Source of the DNA: Sulfolobus sp. UBA167
Lineage (GTDB): Archaea > Thermoproteota > Thermoprotei_A > Sulfolobales > Sulfolobaceae
DNA: 16,150 nt
Direction: 5' to 3'
Assembly: GCA_002495845.1 (NCBI GenBank)
Contig: DAHF01000090.1
Span: forward strand, 2,950-19,099
Shown piece after piece: positions 1 through 7,540 of this stretch; position 1 is the first letter of the stretch; each line of letters starts with the position of its first letter. The position numbers and the translations under genes were made by a program. The notes under the pieces were generated by a model. The model made no database searches. It was given only the letters and a program-made list of their open reading frames with translations, and had not been told where the DNA came from.

Positions 1-185
1 ACACTTTTAGGGGTATCCTGAAGGGAACTTTCGCTCTAACCCTCGTTAAGATAAATTCATCATCCTTTTTTGCAATCCTCTTCTTCTTTTTTAGAAAGAT
101 TCAAGGCTTAGTGAAGCATATCTCTCCTTTTATCCCATCAGGATAGCGACAGGAAAGGGATTTGAAAAGCTCTGAGTTCAGAGAG
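1..185. other. left-edge spacer without a supported gene
   Basis: No gene could be established here. On the plus strand the first 21 bases could be the end of a gene (six codons then TGA), followed by T-rich stretches around 64-96 that would suit an archaeal terminator. On the minus strand a lysine-rich frame is open from about base 101 to the window edge, but it has no ATG, GTG or TTG; its best start would be an ATT near 79. I cannot choose between these. Confidence 0.3.
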
Positions 186-632
186 CTAAATCCTGACTCC
201 TTCTAGTTCGAGAAGCTTCCTCTTGAGTTCGACGCCTCTAGAATATCCTCCTATACCTTTCTCTGAAACTACCCTATGGCAAGGGATCACCAAGAGTATG
301 TTATTTTTAGACAAAGATGAGCCTACAGCCCTAGGTGAAGTCGACATCATGTCGGCTATCTGCTTATAGGTCCTGACTTCTCCCCATGGTATCCTCATAA
401 CTTCCTTAAATACAGATAGCCTGAAGTGATTCCCCCTGATGCTTACACGTTCCCTGAGGTCTACCCTCTTGCCTTCGAAGTATAGGTCCAGCTTTTGAAA
501 GAAATCAGTAAAGCTATCGTTATCTAGGGCAGTTGGTTCGTAACAGTCACAGAAGTCCAACATAGAAATGCCTTTATCGTCTTTAGCTACGGTTATGTCG
601 CCGAATGGGCTTTTGTACACTCCATAAATCAT
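186..632 (-). CDS. ogt: methylated-DNA--protein-cysteine S-methyltransferase (O6-alkylguanine-DNA alkyltransferase)
   Basis: Suicide repair protein that moves alkyl groups from O6-alkylguanine in DNA onto its own cysteine. The active-site motif PCHRV is at residues 117-121, with Cys118 as acceptor. The recognition-helix region with RAVGSSLSKNN (101-111) precedes it, and the TYKQIA winged-helix segment lies at about 89-94. At 148 residues it has the usual length for the small archaeal enzymes. Two cysteines at 28 and 30 (FCDC) match the position of the stabilising disulfide known from the Sulfolobus solfataricus enzyme (recalled from the literature). The ATG overlaps the last 4 bases of thrS, so the two are probably co-transcribed and translationally coupled. 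Family identification is very secure; the disulfide is inferred. Confidence 0.95.
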   Translation of the reverse strand: MIYGVYKSPFGDITVAKDDKGISMLDFCDCYEPTALDNDSFTDFFQKLDLYFEGKRVDLRERVSIRGNHFRLSVFKEVMRIPWGEVRTYKQIADMMSTSPRAVGSSLSKNNILLVIPCHRVVSEKGIGGYSRGVELKRKLLELEGVRI

Positions 633-2242
633 GATCTTAGTCTCTCCAGAGCAGTTTGATTCACATCCCTCCTAGATATCTCGCCCTTTATCTCACTTAC
701 TGCAGATTCCAAGGGGATTCCCCTGATCTCAACGTTGTTCCTTCCTCTCAAGGTAACCTTGGACTCTGACGCTTCCCTCTTCCCCACTATGACAATGTAA
801 GGAACTCCTTCGTCGTAAGAGCCCTTTATCCTCTTCGAGAGCGTCTCCGAGGAGTCGTCAAGGTCAACCCTTATTCCCTGCTTCAAGAACTCCTGCATCA
901 CCTTCATGGCATAGTCCTGAATTTCAGAGATTATAGGTATCACCCTGACCTGCACTGGAGAGAGCCAAGTCGGCATCTTCCCTCTGAAGTTCTCGAGGAG
1001 GATTGCGAGGAAACGGTCTATGGAGCCGAAGATTGCTCTATGTACCATAACTGGCCTTCTCTTCTCTCCGTCACGGTCGACGTACTCCAGCTTGAACCTC
1101 TCGGGCAAGTTGAAGTCCACTTGTATAGTTGATAGTTGCCAAGACCTACCTAAGCTGTCCTTTATCTCGAAATCGAGCTTAGGCCCATAGAAGGCCCCGT
1201 CTTTTTCCTTCACCTCGTAAGGCTGCTTCAACGATTTTAGCGCATTTTCCAGAGAGGAGGTAGCCTTCTCCCACTGTTCGTCCGTTCCTATGCTCTCGTC
1301 AGGGCGCGTGCTCAAGTAGATCTTAACGTTATCCTTGCTGAAGCCGAACATGGACAGAACATCTAACGTCTTAGAAACGAGTAGCTTAACCTCTTGCTCT
1401 AACTGGTCTTCCATTAGGAAGACGTGTCCGTCGTCTTGGACGAATCCTCTGACCCTCAAAAGACCGTAAAGTTCACCCTTGTTCTCCCACCTGTACACAT
1501 GCCCAAACTCGGAGAACTTTATCGGAAGTTCTTTGTAACTTCTGGACTTGCTCTTGTAAATGAGGATGTGTGCAGGGCAGTTCATTGGCTTTATTCCGAG
1601 TTCGTCGTCTTCGTGGTTAAATATCAACATTTTATCCTTGTATAGATCGTAGTGCCCACTTATCTTCCATAGCTCCGATCTGTAAACGTGAGTAGTGTAT
1701 ACCTCGTTGTAACCCATCGAGGAGTTGACCTCCCTCATGAAGTTCATCAGTTCGTTCCTAATGATCTGCCCCTTGGGATGATAAAGCACTAGACCCGGAC
1801 CTGACTCCTCATGGAAGCTGAAGAGATCTAACTTCTCTCCAAGTATCCTATGGTCGATCTCGGATACCTTCTCCAGCCAAGAAAGGTAGTCCTTCAGCTG
1901 TTCCTCCGAGGAGAAGGCAACACCCCTTATTCTAACCAGTTGTCTGTTAGGATCAGGATGATGAACAGAGATGTTCAAAATCTTGAAATGTGAGGGAACC
2001 TCAGTTGAGGGAGATACCTCAGCGTTGACTCTAACGTCTACGTTGCCTTCAGGCCTCACCTTTTCTATTAACTTTTCCGCTTCACTCATGGTTATTGACG
2101 TCTCGCTCTCTACGTCAACGTAAAAGTCCCTTTCTCCCAGACCTACTTCCACTGGGCTATAACCTGATTCCTTCAATGCCTTAGCGTAAAGTAATCCTCC
2201 CTTAAGCCAGAGAGGTCTGTAACTGTTGTTTGACATACCCAT
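629..2242 (-). CDS. thrS: threonyl-tRNA synthetase, catalytic form without editing domain
   Basis: Class II aminoacyl-tRNA synthetase that charges tRNA-Thr. Motif 2 is RVRGFVQDDGHVF (263-275) and motif 3 is HRAIFGSIDRF (401-411). The three zinc ligands that select threonine are Cys222 (NCPAH), His273 and His401. The anticodon-binding domain covers about 428-525. The first 130 residues are not a recognisable editing domain: neither the bacterial HxxxH...CxxxH pair nor a full DTD-like archaeal module is visible. This matches the split ThrRS-cat/ThrRS-ed arrangement known in Crenarchaeota, where a separate protein edits Ser-tRNA-Thr; no such gene is in this window. The start may be the ATG at 2242 or the in-frame ATG at 2236 (Met3). 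A T-rich TATA-like box lies about 20-28 bases upstream and there is no Shine-Dalgarno site, so the transcript is probably leaderless. ogt follows with a 4-base overlap. Confidence 0.95.
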   Translation of the reverse strand: MGMSNNSYRPLWLKGGLLYAKALKESGYSPVEVGLGERDFYVDVESETSITMSEAEKLIEKVRPEGNVDVRVNAEVSPSTEVPSHFKILNISVHHPDPNRQLVRIRGVAFSSEEQLKDYLSWLEKVSEIDHRILGEKLDLFSFHEESGPGLVLYHPKGQIIRNELMNFMREVNSSMGYNEVYTTHVYRSELWKISGHYDLYKDKMLIFNHEDDELGIKPMNCPAHILIYKSKSRSYKELPIKFSEFGHVYRWENKGELYGLLRVRGFVQDDGHVFLMEDQLEQEVKLLVSKTLDVLSMFGFSKDNVKIYLSTRPDESIGTDEQWEKATSSLENALKSLKQPYEVKEKDGAFYGPKLDFEIKDSLGRSWQLSTIQVDFNLPERFKLEYVDRDGEKRRPVMVHRAIFGSIDRFLAILLENFRGKMPTWLSPVQVRVIPIISEIQDYAMKVMQEFLKQGIRVDLDDSSETLSKRIKGSYDEGVPYIVIVGKREASESKVTLRGRNNVEIRGIPLESAVSEIKGEISRRDVNQTALERLRS

Positions 2243-2276
2243 AACGCATTTTATGTAGAAGTTAAAAAAATACTCG
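2243..2276. promoter_or_regulatory. 34-bp divergent promoter region between thrS and the agl24 operon
   Basis: Both directions appear to be served by this very short spacer. TTTTATGTAG at 2249-2258 lies about 20-28 bases before the plus-strand TTG start. A minus-strand TATA-like box (complement of GTTAAAAAAAT, 2261-2271) lies about 20-28 bases before the thrS start. Neither gene has a Shine-Dalgarno site, consistent with leaderless transcripts. The two pre-initiation complexes would overlap, so the promoters may compete. Positions are seen; function is inferred. Confidence 0.6.
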
Positions 2277-3209
2277 TTGAAGGTTTTAGTAATAGCGAGC
2301 GGAGGGGGGCATACCGGATACGCGCGCGCTGTAGCTCAATATCTTCCCTTCAAGGTAGACTTTGCGATTCCTAAAGGGGACAGATGGTCAGCGGAAGTTT
2401 TGAGCGAGTATGCGTCAAATGTCTTCGAGATAACTAAAGCTAGGGAACCTAAGGACGGAATCGGCGCCCTTTTGAGAAACTCTGCTAAATCCTTTAGAGA
2501 AAGCTTGTCTTTGGGAAAGTATGATGTTGTAATAGCTACTGGTAGCAACCATTCCCTCTTCGTTGCGCTGGGGACTAAACTGAAAGGATCAAAGATCTTC
2601 GCGATAGAGAGCCAGGACAGGATAGTGACTAGGGGAAAGGCAGTGTCTATCCTGTCGAAGTTCTCGGAGAGGGTCTTCGTCCACTGGGAAGAACAGAGGC
2701 ATCTTTACCACAACTCTTACGTGACAGGACCTATTGTAGAGAAGCCCAAGTATTCCCCAAAAGATTCAGGATACGTTCTAGTGACTGCAGGAACTATGGG
2801 TTTTCCTCGTCTCTTTAACGAGGTCTCAAAGACTAAAGGTTTCGACTTCGTGGTCCAGACAGGTCGAGTTGATCCTTCTACCGTCACCGCGTCTAAGGTA
2901 TTCTCTTTTGACCCAGACATGGAAAGGTTCATAGCGAACGCGTCCTTGGTGGTGACCCACCAAGGTAAGACAGCTATGGAGTCCGTCGTAATGTACAGGA
3001 AACCCACAGTGATAGTTTACAACTCTGACTGGACTAAGGCAGCTACGAAAGAAGACACTAGGCTATACGCCAAGATTCTGGGTGCGACCTTCCTGGACGA
3101 TCCCTCAACTTGGAAAGGGGGAGAGCTTACCAAAGCTTTATCCAATCCCGTAGAACCTAAACATTATGAGTCAGGGACGAGAAAGCTCATCGATTTCATA
3201 TTACATTGA
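2277..3209 (+). CDS. agl24: Agl24-like Alg14/Alg13-type GlcNAc transferase (N-glycan chitobiose synthesis)
   Basis: GT-B fold glycosyltransferase that fuses an Alg14-like N-terminal half (about 1-160) to an Alg13-like C-terminal half (about 165-310). The N-terminal half has the glycine-rich GGGH loop (residues 9-12) and a buried-looking ES pair with Glu111. The C-terminal half has VTAGTMGFPRLF (169-180) and the nucleotide-sugar signature VVTHQGKTAMESVVMYRKP (225-243). This order and the His and Glu positions correspond, from memory, to Agl24 of Sulfolobus acidocaldarius, which adds the second GlcNAc to dolichol-linked GlcNAc at the cytoplasmic face of the membrane. MurG-type enzymes are the alternative, but archaea lack peptidoglycan. 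The start is TTG at 2277, supported by the TATA-like box 20-28 bases upstream. It is the first gene of an operon with the HhH-GPD gene and sucCD. Confidence 0.75.
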   Translation: MKVLVIASGGGHTGYARAVAQYLPFKVDFAIPKGDRWSAEVLSEYASNVFEITKAREPKDGIGALLRNSAKSFRESLSLGKYDVVIATGSNHSLFVALGTKLKGSKIFAIESQDRIVTRGKAVSILSKFSERVFVHWEEQRHLYHNSYVTGPIVEKPKYSPKDSGYVLVTAGTMGFPRLFNEVSKTKGFDFVVQTGRVDPSTVTASKVFSFDPDMERFIANASLVVTHQGKTAMESVVMYRKPTVIVYNSDWTKAATKEDTRLYAKILGATFLDDPSTWKGGELTKALSNPVEPKHYESGTRKLIDFILH

Positions 3210-3873
3210 AAGAATGTTCTCCATCTTCCTTGAGAATAGACAGCTGATAGTAGAGAAAGGCTGGATCGTCTCGGAACCTGAGTCACCAAGGTGGTGGGGA
3301 GGACTAGAAAGCTCTGAGGAGATAGTGATCTCATCCATCCTAGTCCAGATGACCAGATGGGAGACCGTATCCGAGGTGATAGAAAACATGAAGAGAATGG
3401 GCTACACTGATATGAGGAATCTAGCTTCACTCGACGAGGAGGAAATCCTTTCCCTCATAAGGAAGGTAAACTTCAGCAAGACCAAAGCTAAGAGACTTAA
3501 GGCTTTAGCCGTTGAGGCAACGTCATATAGCACGATGAAGGACTTCGTGAAGTACGGGCTCAGGAACTTGGAGGGAATAGGTGACGAGACTTACTACTCC
3601 CTTTTGCTCTTCGTCGGGAACGAGGCACAGTTTCCTCCCTCTGAGTACGGTAGCAGAGTATTGAGCAGGGTTACATCAATTAAAATACCAAAGAGGAGAG
3701 TAAAAGAGATAGTGGAATCTAACCTGGAAAGAGACTTATTCAAATACAAGCTATTCCATTCCGGTCTCGTCACGGTTGGGAGGTCTTCATGCTTCAAGGA
3801 ACCAGAGTGCGGAAAGTGTATACTTAAAATGATTTGTAAACTAAACAATAATAATGAAGCTTTACGAGTATGA
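3166..3873 (+). CDS. HhH-GPD superfamily DNA glycosylase / endonuclease III-related protein with FeS cluster
   Basis: Belongs to the endonuclease III / 3-methyladenine glycosylase superfamily, closest in pattern to the HP0602 (MagIII) type: ILVQMTRWETVSEVIENM (58-75) resembles that family's ILTQNTxWxNV segment. The helix-hairpin-helix is LEGIGDETYYSLLL (135-148). Four cysteines at 209, 215, 218 and 224 give the C-x5-C-x2-C-x5-C pattern of a 4Fe-4S cluster. By eye, the catalytic lysine of endonuclease III is replaced by Glu141, and the catalytic Asp (VD-x-YT motif) falls on Ser159-Glu160 in FPPSEYGSRVL. An AP-lyase activity is therefore unlikely and glycosylase activity is uncertain. The ATG at 3166 overlaps the previous gene by 44 bases; an in-frame ATG at 3214, 4 bases after the previous stop, is an equally credible start and would give 219 residues. 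Its end overlaps sucC by 20 bases. Confidence 0.8.
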   Translation: MSQGRESSSISYYIERMFSIFLENRQLIVEKGWIVSEPESPRWWGGLESSEEIVISSILVQMTRWETVSEVIENMKRMGYTDMRNLASLDEEEILSLIRKVNFSKTKAKRLKALAVEATSYSTMKDFVKYGLRNLEGIGDETYYSLLLFVGNEAQFPPSEYGSRVLSRVTSIKIPKRRVKEIVESNLERDLFKYKLFHSGLVTVGRSSCFKEPECGKCILKMICKLNNNNEALRV

Positions 3874-4873
3874 GGGAAAGATTCTCTTCAGGAAAGTGGG
3901 AATAAAGACTCCAAGCTCTTTTTTGGTTCCACCGTCGAAGAACTTTCCACAAGGAAAGGTAGTTGTCAAGGCGCAGATCCTCGAGGGAGGAAGGGGAAAG
4001 AGGGGGCTAGTCAAGGTAACCGAGAACCCTCTTGAAGTTATGGAGCAAATGCGCAAAGATGGAATAGAGAAGTTCTTGGTCGAAGAGTACGTCCCCCACG
4101 AATATGAGTTCTACCTTTCATGTATGATAGACAGGGACTCCCAAGAGCCCATGTTAGCGATAGGGAAGGGAGGTATAAACGTGGAGGAAGAAGGAGACAT
4201 AAGGACCAGAGTGATACCAATGGAGAGGGGAGTGAGATCCTTCGATGCTTTGGAGGTGTCAAAGCTCATGAAGGCTAATCCAGAGGAGGTATTGGTCGTC
4301 ATGCGTGGACTATACGAGCTCGTCCTAAACTACGGCGCGGAGCTAGCAGAGATTAATCCTCTAGCTGTGAAAGACGGAAGTCTGATAGCGTTAGACTCCA
4401 AGGTCATCATAGAGGACAATTCGCTCATCAGGATAGGAGAAACATTGAAGTCATTAGGAATACACGTTGAAAGACCATCAGCTTATGTGGAATTAGACGG
4501 TGATATAGGTATAGTAGGGAACGGGGCAGGGCTCACCATGGCTACCATGGATATGGTAAAGATCGCAGGCGGATCACCAGCAGACTTCCTCGATGTCGGC
4601 GGAGGAGCTGACAGAAACCACGTTAAGGAGTCGATGCTGAAAGTGTTGAGTAACCCCAAGGTAAAGAAGGTGATCGCTAACATATATGGTGGAATAACCA
4701 GATGCGACGAGGTGGCATTGGGCGTGGTAGACGCCTTAAAAGAGGTAAACAAGCCAGTTTATATCAGGCTCTCTGGCACAAACGAAGAACAGGGGAAAAA
4801 AATCCTAGAGGAAAATGGAGTGAAGGTTTACGATTACGTCCCACAAATGATAGGTGATGCTCTACGCTCGTGA
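3854..4873 (+). CDS. sucC: succinyl-CoA synthetase (ADP/GDP-forming), beta subunit
   Basis: Beta subunit of succinate-CoA ligase, interconverting succinyl-CoA and succinate with nucleotide phosphorylation in the citric acid cycle. The ATP-grasp domain contains VVKAQILEGGRGKRG (37-51) and the metal site EINPLAV (167-172). The C-terminal CoA-ligase part contains FLDVGGGAD (245-253), NIYGGITRCD (276-285) and the RLSGTNEEQGK segment (305-315). At 339 residues it is shorter than the E. coli protein (388), which is usual in archaea. It overlaps the HhH-GPD gene by 20 bases, and its TGA overlaps the GTG of sucD (GTGA), so translation is likely coupled. In Sulfolobales this enzyme also links the citric acid cycle with the succinyl-CoA of the 3-hydroxypropionate/4-hydroxybutyrate cycle (general knowledge). 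Confidence 0.95.
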   Translation: MKLYEYEGKILFRKVGIKTPSSFLVPPSKNFPQGKVVVKAQILEGGRGKRGLVKVTENPLEVMEQMRKDGIEKFLVEEYVPHEYEFYLSCMIDRDSQEPMLAIGKGGINVEEEGDIRTRVIPMERGVRSFDALEVSKLMKANPEEVLVVMRGLYELVLNYGAELAEINPLAVKDGSLIALDSKVIIEDNSLIRIGETLKSLGIHVERPSAYVELDGDIGIVGNGAGLTMATMDMVKIAGGSPADFLDVGGGADRNHVKESMLKVLSNPKVKKVIANIYGGITRCDEVALGVVDALKEVNKPVYIRLSGTNEEQGKKILEENGVKVYDYVPQMIGDALRS

Positions 4874-5715
4874 ACAAGAATACCAGGGTTCTTGTACAAG
4901 GAATAACCGGTAGAGAAGGTTCGTTCCACACAAGACTCATGAAGACATACGGCACGAAAATAGTGGCAGGCACTTCACCAGGGAAAGGAGGCACACAAGT
5001 TGATGGAATACCGGTTTATGACACCGTGGAAGAGGCGGTCAAAGAACACGAGATAGACGCCTCAATAATCTTCGTCCCGGCATCCAACGCTGCTGAAGCC
5101 ATGATAGAAGCTGCAGATTCTAACGTCAAGTTAATCGTGACCATTACGGAACACATACCCGTAGTTGAGGCATTGAAGGCAGTGAGATATGCTAGGTCCA
5201 GGGGATCTACCGTGATAGGGCCTAACTGCCCAGGGCTTATCGTGCCAGATGAAACCATGATAGGGATAATGCCGAGTAGGGCCTTCAGGAAAGGTAAGGT
5301 GGGCATAATATCCAGATCAGGGACCCTAACGTATGAGGTAGCTGAGGTGCTCAAAGACATGGGACAGTCAATCGTAGTAGGAATAGGAGGGGACCCAATA
5401 ATCGGTAGTAGCATGCTAGACATGGCTAAGGAAATGGATGCAGACCCGAGGACGGATACCATAGTTATCATAGGCGAAATAGGGGGAACCATGGAGGAGA
5501 GACTCGCCTCTGCAATAGCCAGAGGGGACATAAAGAAGAAAGTGGTAGCTTACATGGCTGGAATGACAGCACCTAAGGAGAAGAGAATGGGCCATGCCGG
5601 GGCGGTGGTTTACATGGGAATGGGAACGTTTCAAAGCAAGGTAGAGGCATTCAAGAAGGCTGATGTGAAGATAGCAAAGACACCTTACGAAATACCTGAA
5701 CTGGTAGGACCTTAA
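4870..5715 (+). CDS. sucD: succinyl-CoA synthetase, alpha subunit
   Basis: Alpha subunit of succinate-CoA ligase, which carries the CoA-binding domain and the phosphohistidine. The CoA/Rossmann loop is QGITGREGSFH (10-20). The active-site segment RMGHAGAVV places the phosphohistidine at His242 (E. coli His246). GPNCPGLIVP (117-126) and SRSGTLTYE (148-156) are further family signatures. At 281 residues it is full length. It starts with GTG inside the sucC stop (4-base overlap). Its TAA stop shares the palindrome TTAA with the stop of the convergent minus-strand gene, so there is no room for a terminator between them and transcripts must run into the neighbour. Confidence 0.96.
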   Translation: MNKNTRVLVQGITGREGSFHTRLMKTYGTKIVAGTSPGKGGTQVDGIPVYDTVEEAVKEHEIDASIIFVPASNAAEAMIEAADSNVKLIVTITEHIPVVEALKAVRYARSRGSTVIGPNCPGLIVPDETMIGIMPSRAFRKGKVGIISRSGTLTYEVAEVLKDMGQSIVVGIGGDPIIGSSMLDMAKEMDADPRTDTIVIIGEIGGTMEERLASAIARGDIKKKVVAYMAGMTAPKEKRMGHAGAVVYMGMGTFQSKVEAFKKADVKIAKTPYEIPELVGP

Positions 5716-6695
5716 GAAGACCTCATTCCTCTCCTCTTGCGCAACAAAACGAATAGAAGAACTCCGATTATTATTATAGGTATAACAATAAAATATAACA
5801 ACTGAAATTCTGAGTTCCCTACTTGCTTAGAAGAGACTGACACGCTCACTTCATGAACATGAGAGAAAAAGACAACCGTCATATTTCCAGAGTAAGGATA
5901 ATCAATAAGTAGCAATCCCGAATTTGGAAGGTAGAAAGCTTGGAACGGAAAGCTCGTAGAGTGGTTACCAACGTAACTTACTGAGTCCCCTGTAACTGCG
6001 ATGTAATAAGGAGTACCGTTAATTTCGACTTCAGATATCTCGCTCAGATCCACGTTTGAAGTAGTATTAAGAATCAACACTGCGAATCCCTTGTCTGCAA
6101 CGCTCATATCAAGGTAACTCTGATTGCCGATTCTCTTTTCACCTACGTTAAATTCAGCTTTAGGAGAGGCTCCGATGAAATTTCCGAACTTTGAAGACCC
6201 TTGAAACAGATCACCTTTATATTCACTGTAAGAACCATGATAGCCATCCTGAATGATGGATGGAAGTTCCTTGAGTTGGAACGACTCGTTTAGCGGAGTT
6301 CCATTCTGTCCAGCTGGATTATAGAGCAATTTGCCTTGTAATGGTATCATGTACTGCAGGTCAAAGTATGCTAAGTTGCTCCCATTAGTAATCTCGAGTG
6401 CTGGAAATCCCTGATATTCTGTAAACTCAATGCTGGGATATGAAAACAGATCCCCGCTGAATTCTGAACACCACATTGTATAGTATGAAGAATAGTTCAA
6501 AGGTTTCAGCTTAAAGTGGCTTGTAGTGTTTATTATTTCATCCGTTACAGTATAATTTCCGCTTAAGATAACGTTTCTACCATCCCAAGAGGAGTCTATG
6601 TTAACGACCACATAGTCGTGGTTTACAGTCCCCGACAAGACATATGACATGGCACTGCCTACCGCTAGGAAGAGGAAAATGGATTCCTTTATCAT
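5712..6695 (-). CDS. secreted membrane-anchored surface protein, unknown function
   Basis: I do not recognise a family. The 327-residue protein has an N-terminal signal peptide or anchor (about 5-20), a long serine-, tyrosine- and asparagine-rich extracellular region, and one C-terminal transmembrane span (about 299-318) followed by a basic RKRRGMR tail, giving a type I topology with the tail in the cytoplasm. The outer part has 11 N-glycosylation sequons (Asn 47, 56, 67, 104, 131, 136, 191, 210, 226, 244, 271). The pattern suits a heavily glycosylated Sulfolobales surface protein rich in beta structure. A TATA-like box on the minus strand (complement of about 6717-6726) is about 24-31 bases from the ATG, so the transcript is probably leaderless. 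Its stop overlaps that of sucD by 4 bases. Confidence 0.8.
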   Translation of the reverse strand: MIKESIFLFLAVGSAMSYVLSGTVNHDYVVVNIDSSWDGRNVILSGNYTVTDEIINTTSHFKLKPLNYSSYYTMWCSEFSGDLFSYPSIEFTEYQGFPALEITNGSNLAYFDLQYMIPLQGKLLYNPAGQNGTPLNESFQLKELPSIIQDGYHGSYSEYKGDLFQGSSKFGNFIGASPKAEFNVGEKRIGNQSYLDMSVADKGFAVLILNTTSNVDLSEISEVEINGTPYYIAVTGDSVSYVGNHSTSFPFQAFYLPNSGLLLIDYPYSGNMTVVFFSHVHEVSVSVSSKQVGNSEFQLLYFIVIPIIIIGVLLFVLLRKRRGMRSS

Positions 6696-6979
6696 TGAAG
6701 TCTTTTGGAGAACATATAATAAAAAAGCCTTTTCGGAATTCGCTAGATATGCTACGGATCTTCGTTTCTGTTATCCGTCTAGAAGTCTAAAGATCTAGAT
6801 TCTCAAACTATTTCCAATGACCAAAGGCACACGCAGATCACTCCCTGACAAGACTGTAAAATTATTTTATATGAAAATATTCTATCTTCTTACTGCGTTT
6901 GAGACAAACTATAAATAATACTTATTTAAGATAAAAAACGTTATATAAGATAAAGTCAAACCTCTAAGAATTACTAGTA
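6696..6979. promoter_or_regulatory. divergent intergenic region with two promoters and short inverted repeats
   Basis: This 284-base spacer carries no gene. Near the left end is the minus-strand TATA-like box for the surface-protein gene (about 6717-6726). Near the right end TTATATAAGA at about 6940-6950 fits the plus-strand gene at 6980, with a second TATA-like ACTATAAATAAT near 6909-6920. In between are a 6-bp stem ACGGAT/ATCCGT (6754-6759 and 6773-6778) and two TCTAGA sites 10 bases apart (6778-6783, 6794-6799). Regulatory use of these repeats is a guess. Confidence 0.45.
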
Positions 6980-7396
6980 ATGTTTAAGAAAAAGAATGGT
7001 CAATGTGAAGATAAATTAATTAAAGATTGGGTAGAAGATAGTGATGTGCAAAGGAAAGCTATAGCTTTTTCAGATGATGGTTATTACATAGTGGAGATCA
7101 ACGGGGAAGAGATTAGGTTCAGAAGGGCGAGAGAACTAAACTTATTATATTACATCTCATTCTTGTCTCTTCTACCCATAGTCCTAGCATATGGATTAAC
7201 GTCAATGACATGGGTGCTGGGTTTAGTTTTCATACCTTTCTTGTTTTATCTTCTGTACTTGAGGTTAGCATTGACCAAGTTTACCCCTGAAAACGTATCT
7301 AGGCTACTCTCAGTCGAGTCAAAGAAGAACATCATTAAGATAAATTCTGAGGCTAAGACTTTCATTATGCAGAAAGGAAAGCATTACGGGATATGA
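6980..7396 (+). CDS. small membrane protein with two transmembrane spans, unknown function
   Basis: The 138-residue product is not recognised. The N-terminal 50 residues are charged and contain a short beta-like segment (YYIVEINGEEIRFRRA, 35-50). Two adjacent hydrophobic spans follow at about 54-71 and 77-97, then a basic C-terminal tail of about 40 residues. Both ends are probably cytoplasmic, with a hairpin in the membrane. The ATG at 6980 is preceded by a good TATA-like box about 30-40 bases upstream; no Shine-Dalgarno site is evident. It stands alone between the divergent surface-protein gene and a convergent membrane gene. Confidence 0.65.
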   Translation: MFKKKNGQCEDKLIKDWVEDSDVQRKAIAFSDDGYYIVEINGEEIRFRRARELNLLYYISFLSLLPIVLAYGLTSMTWVLGLVFIPFLFYLLYLRLALTKFTPENVSRLLSVESKKNIIKINSEAKTFIMQKGKHYGI

Positions 7397-7540
7397 ATCT
7401 GATAAATAAAATTAATATGAAATATTCTGTGATAAAATGCTTTCATAAGAGAGCTCATAAAATTTCAAAATCATAGCGACTAAAACTAGGAAAGTATACT
7501 TTACTTTTTCTATCCAAAAATAATGAAATTCATAGGGTAC

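Noticed and set aside
85..112. Similarity between bases 85-112 and 13103-13128 (TTTTTAGAAAGA...AAGGCTTA) as a repeat family
   Set aside because: Short and low in complexity; likely independent T-rich terminator-like sequence.
1424..1645. Plus-strand open frame inside thrS
   Set aside because: Lies fully within the conserved catalytic core of thrS and has no independent support.
5016..5531. 171-codon open frame on the minus strand inside sucD
   Set aside because: Shadow frame of a conserved gene; low-complexity serine/threonine/proline-rich product with no family signature.
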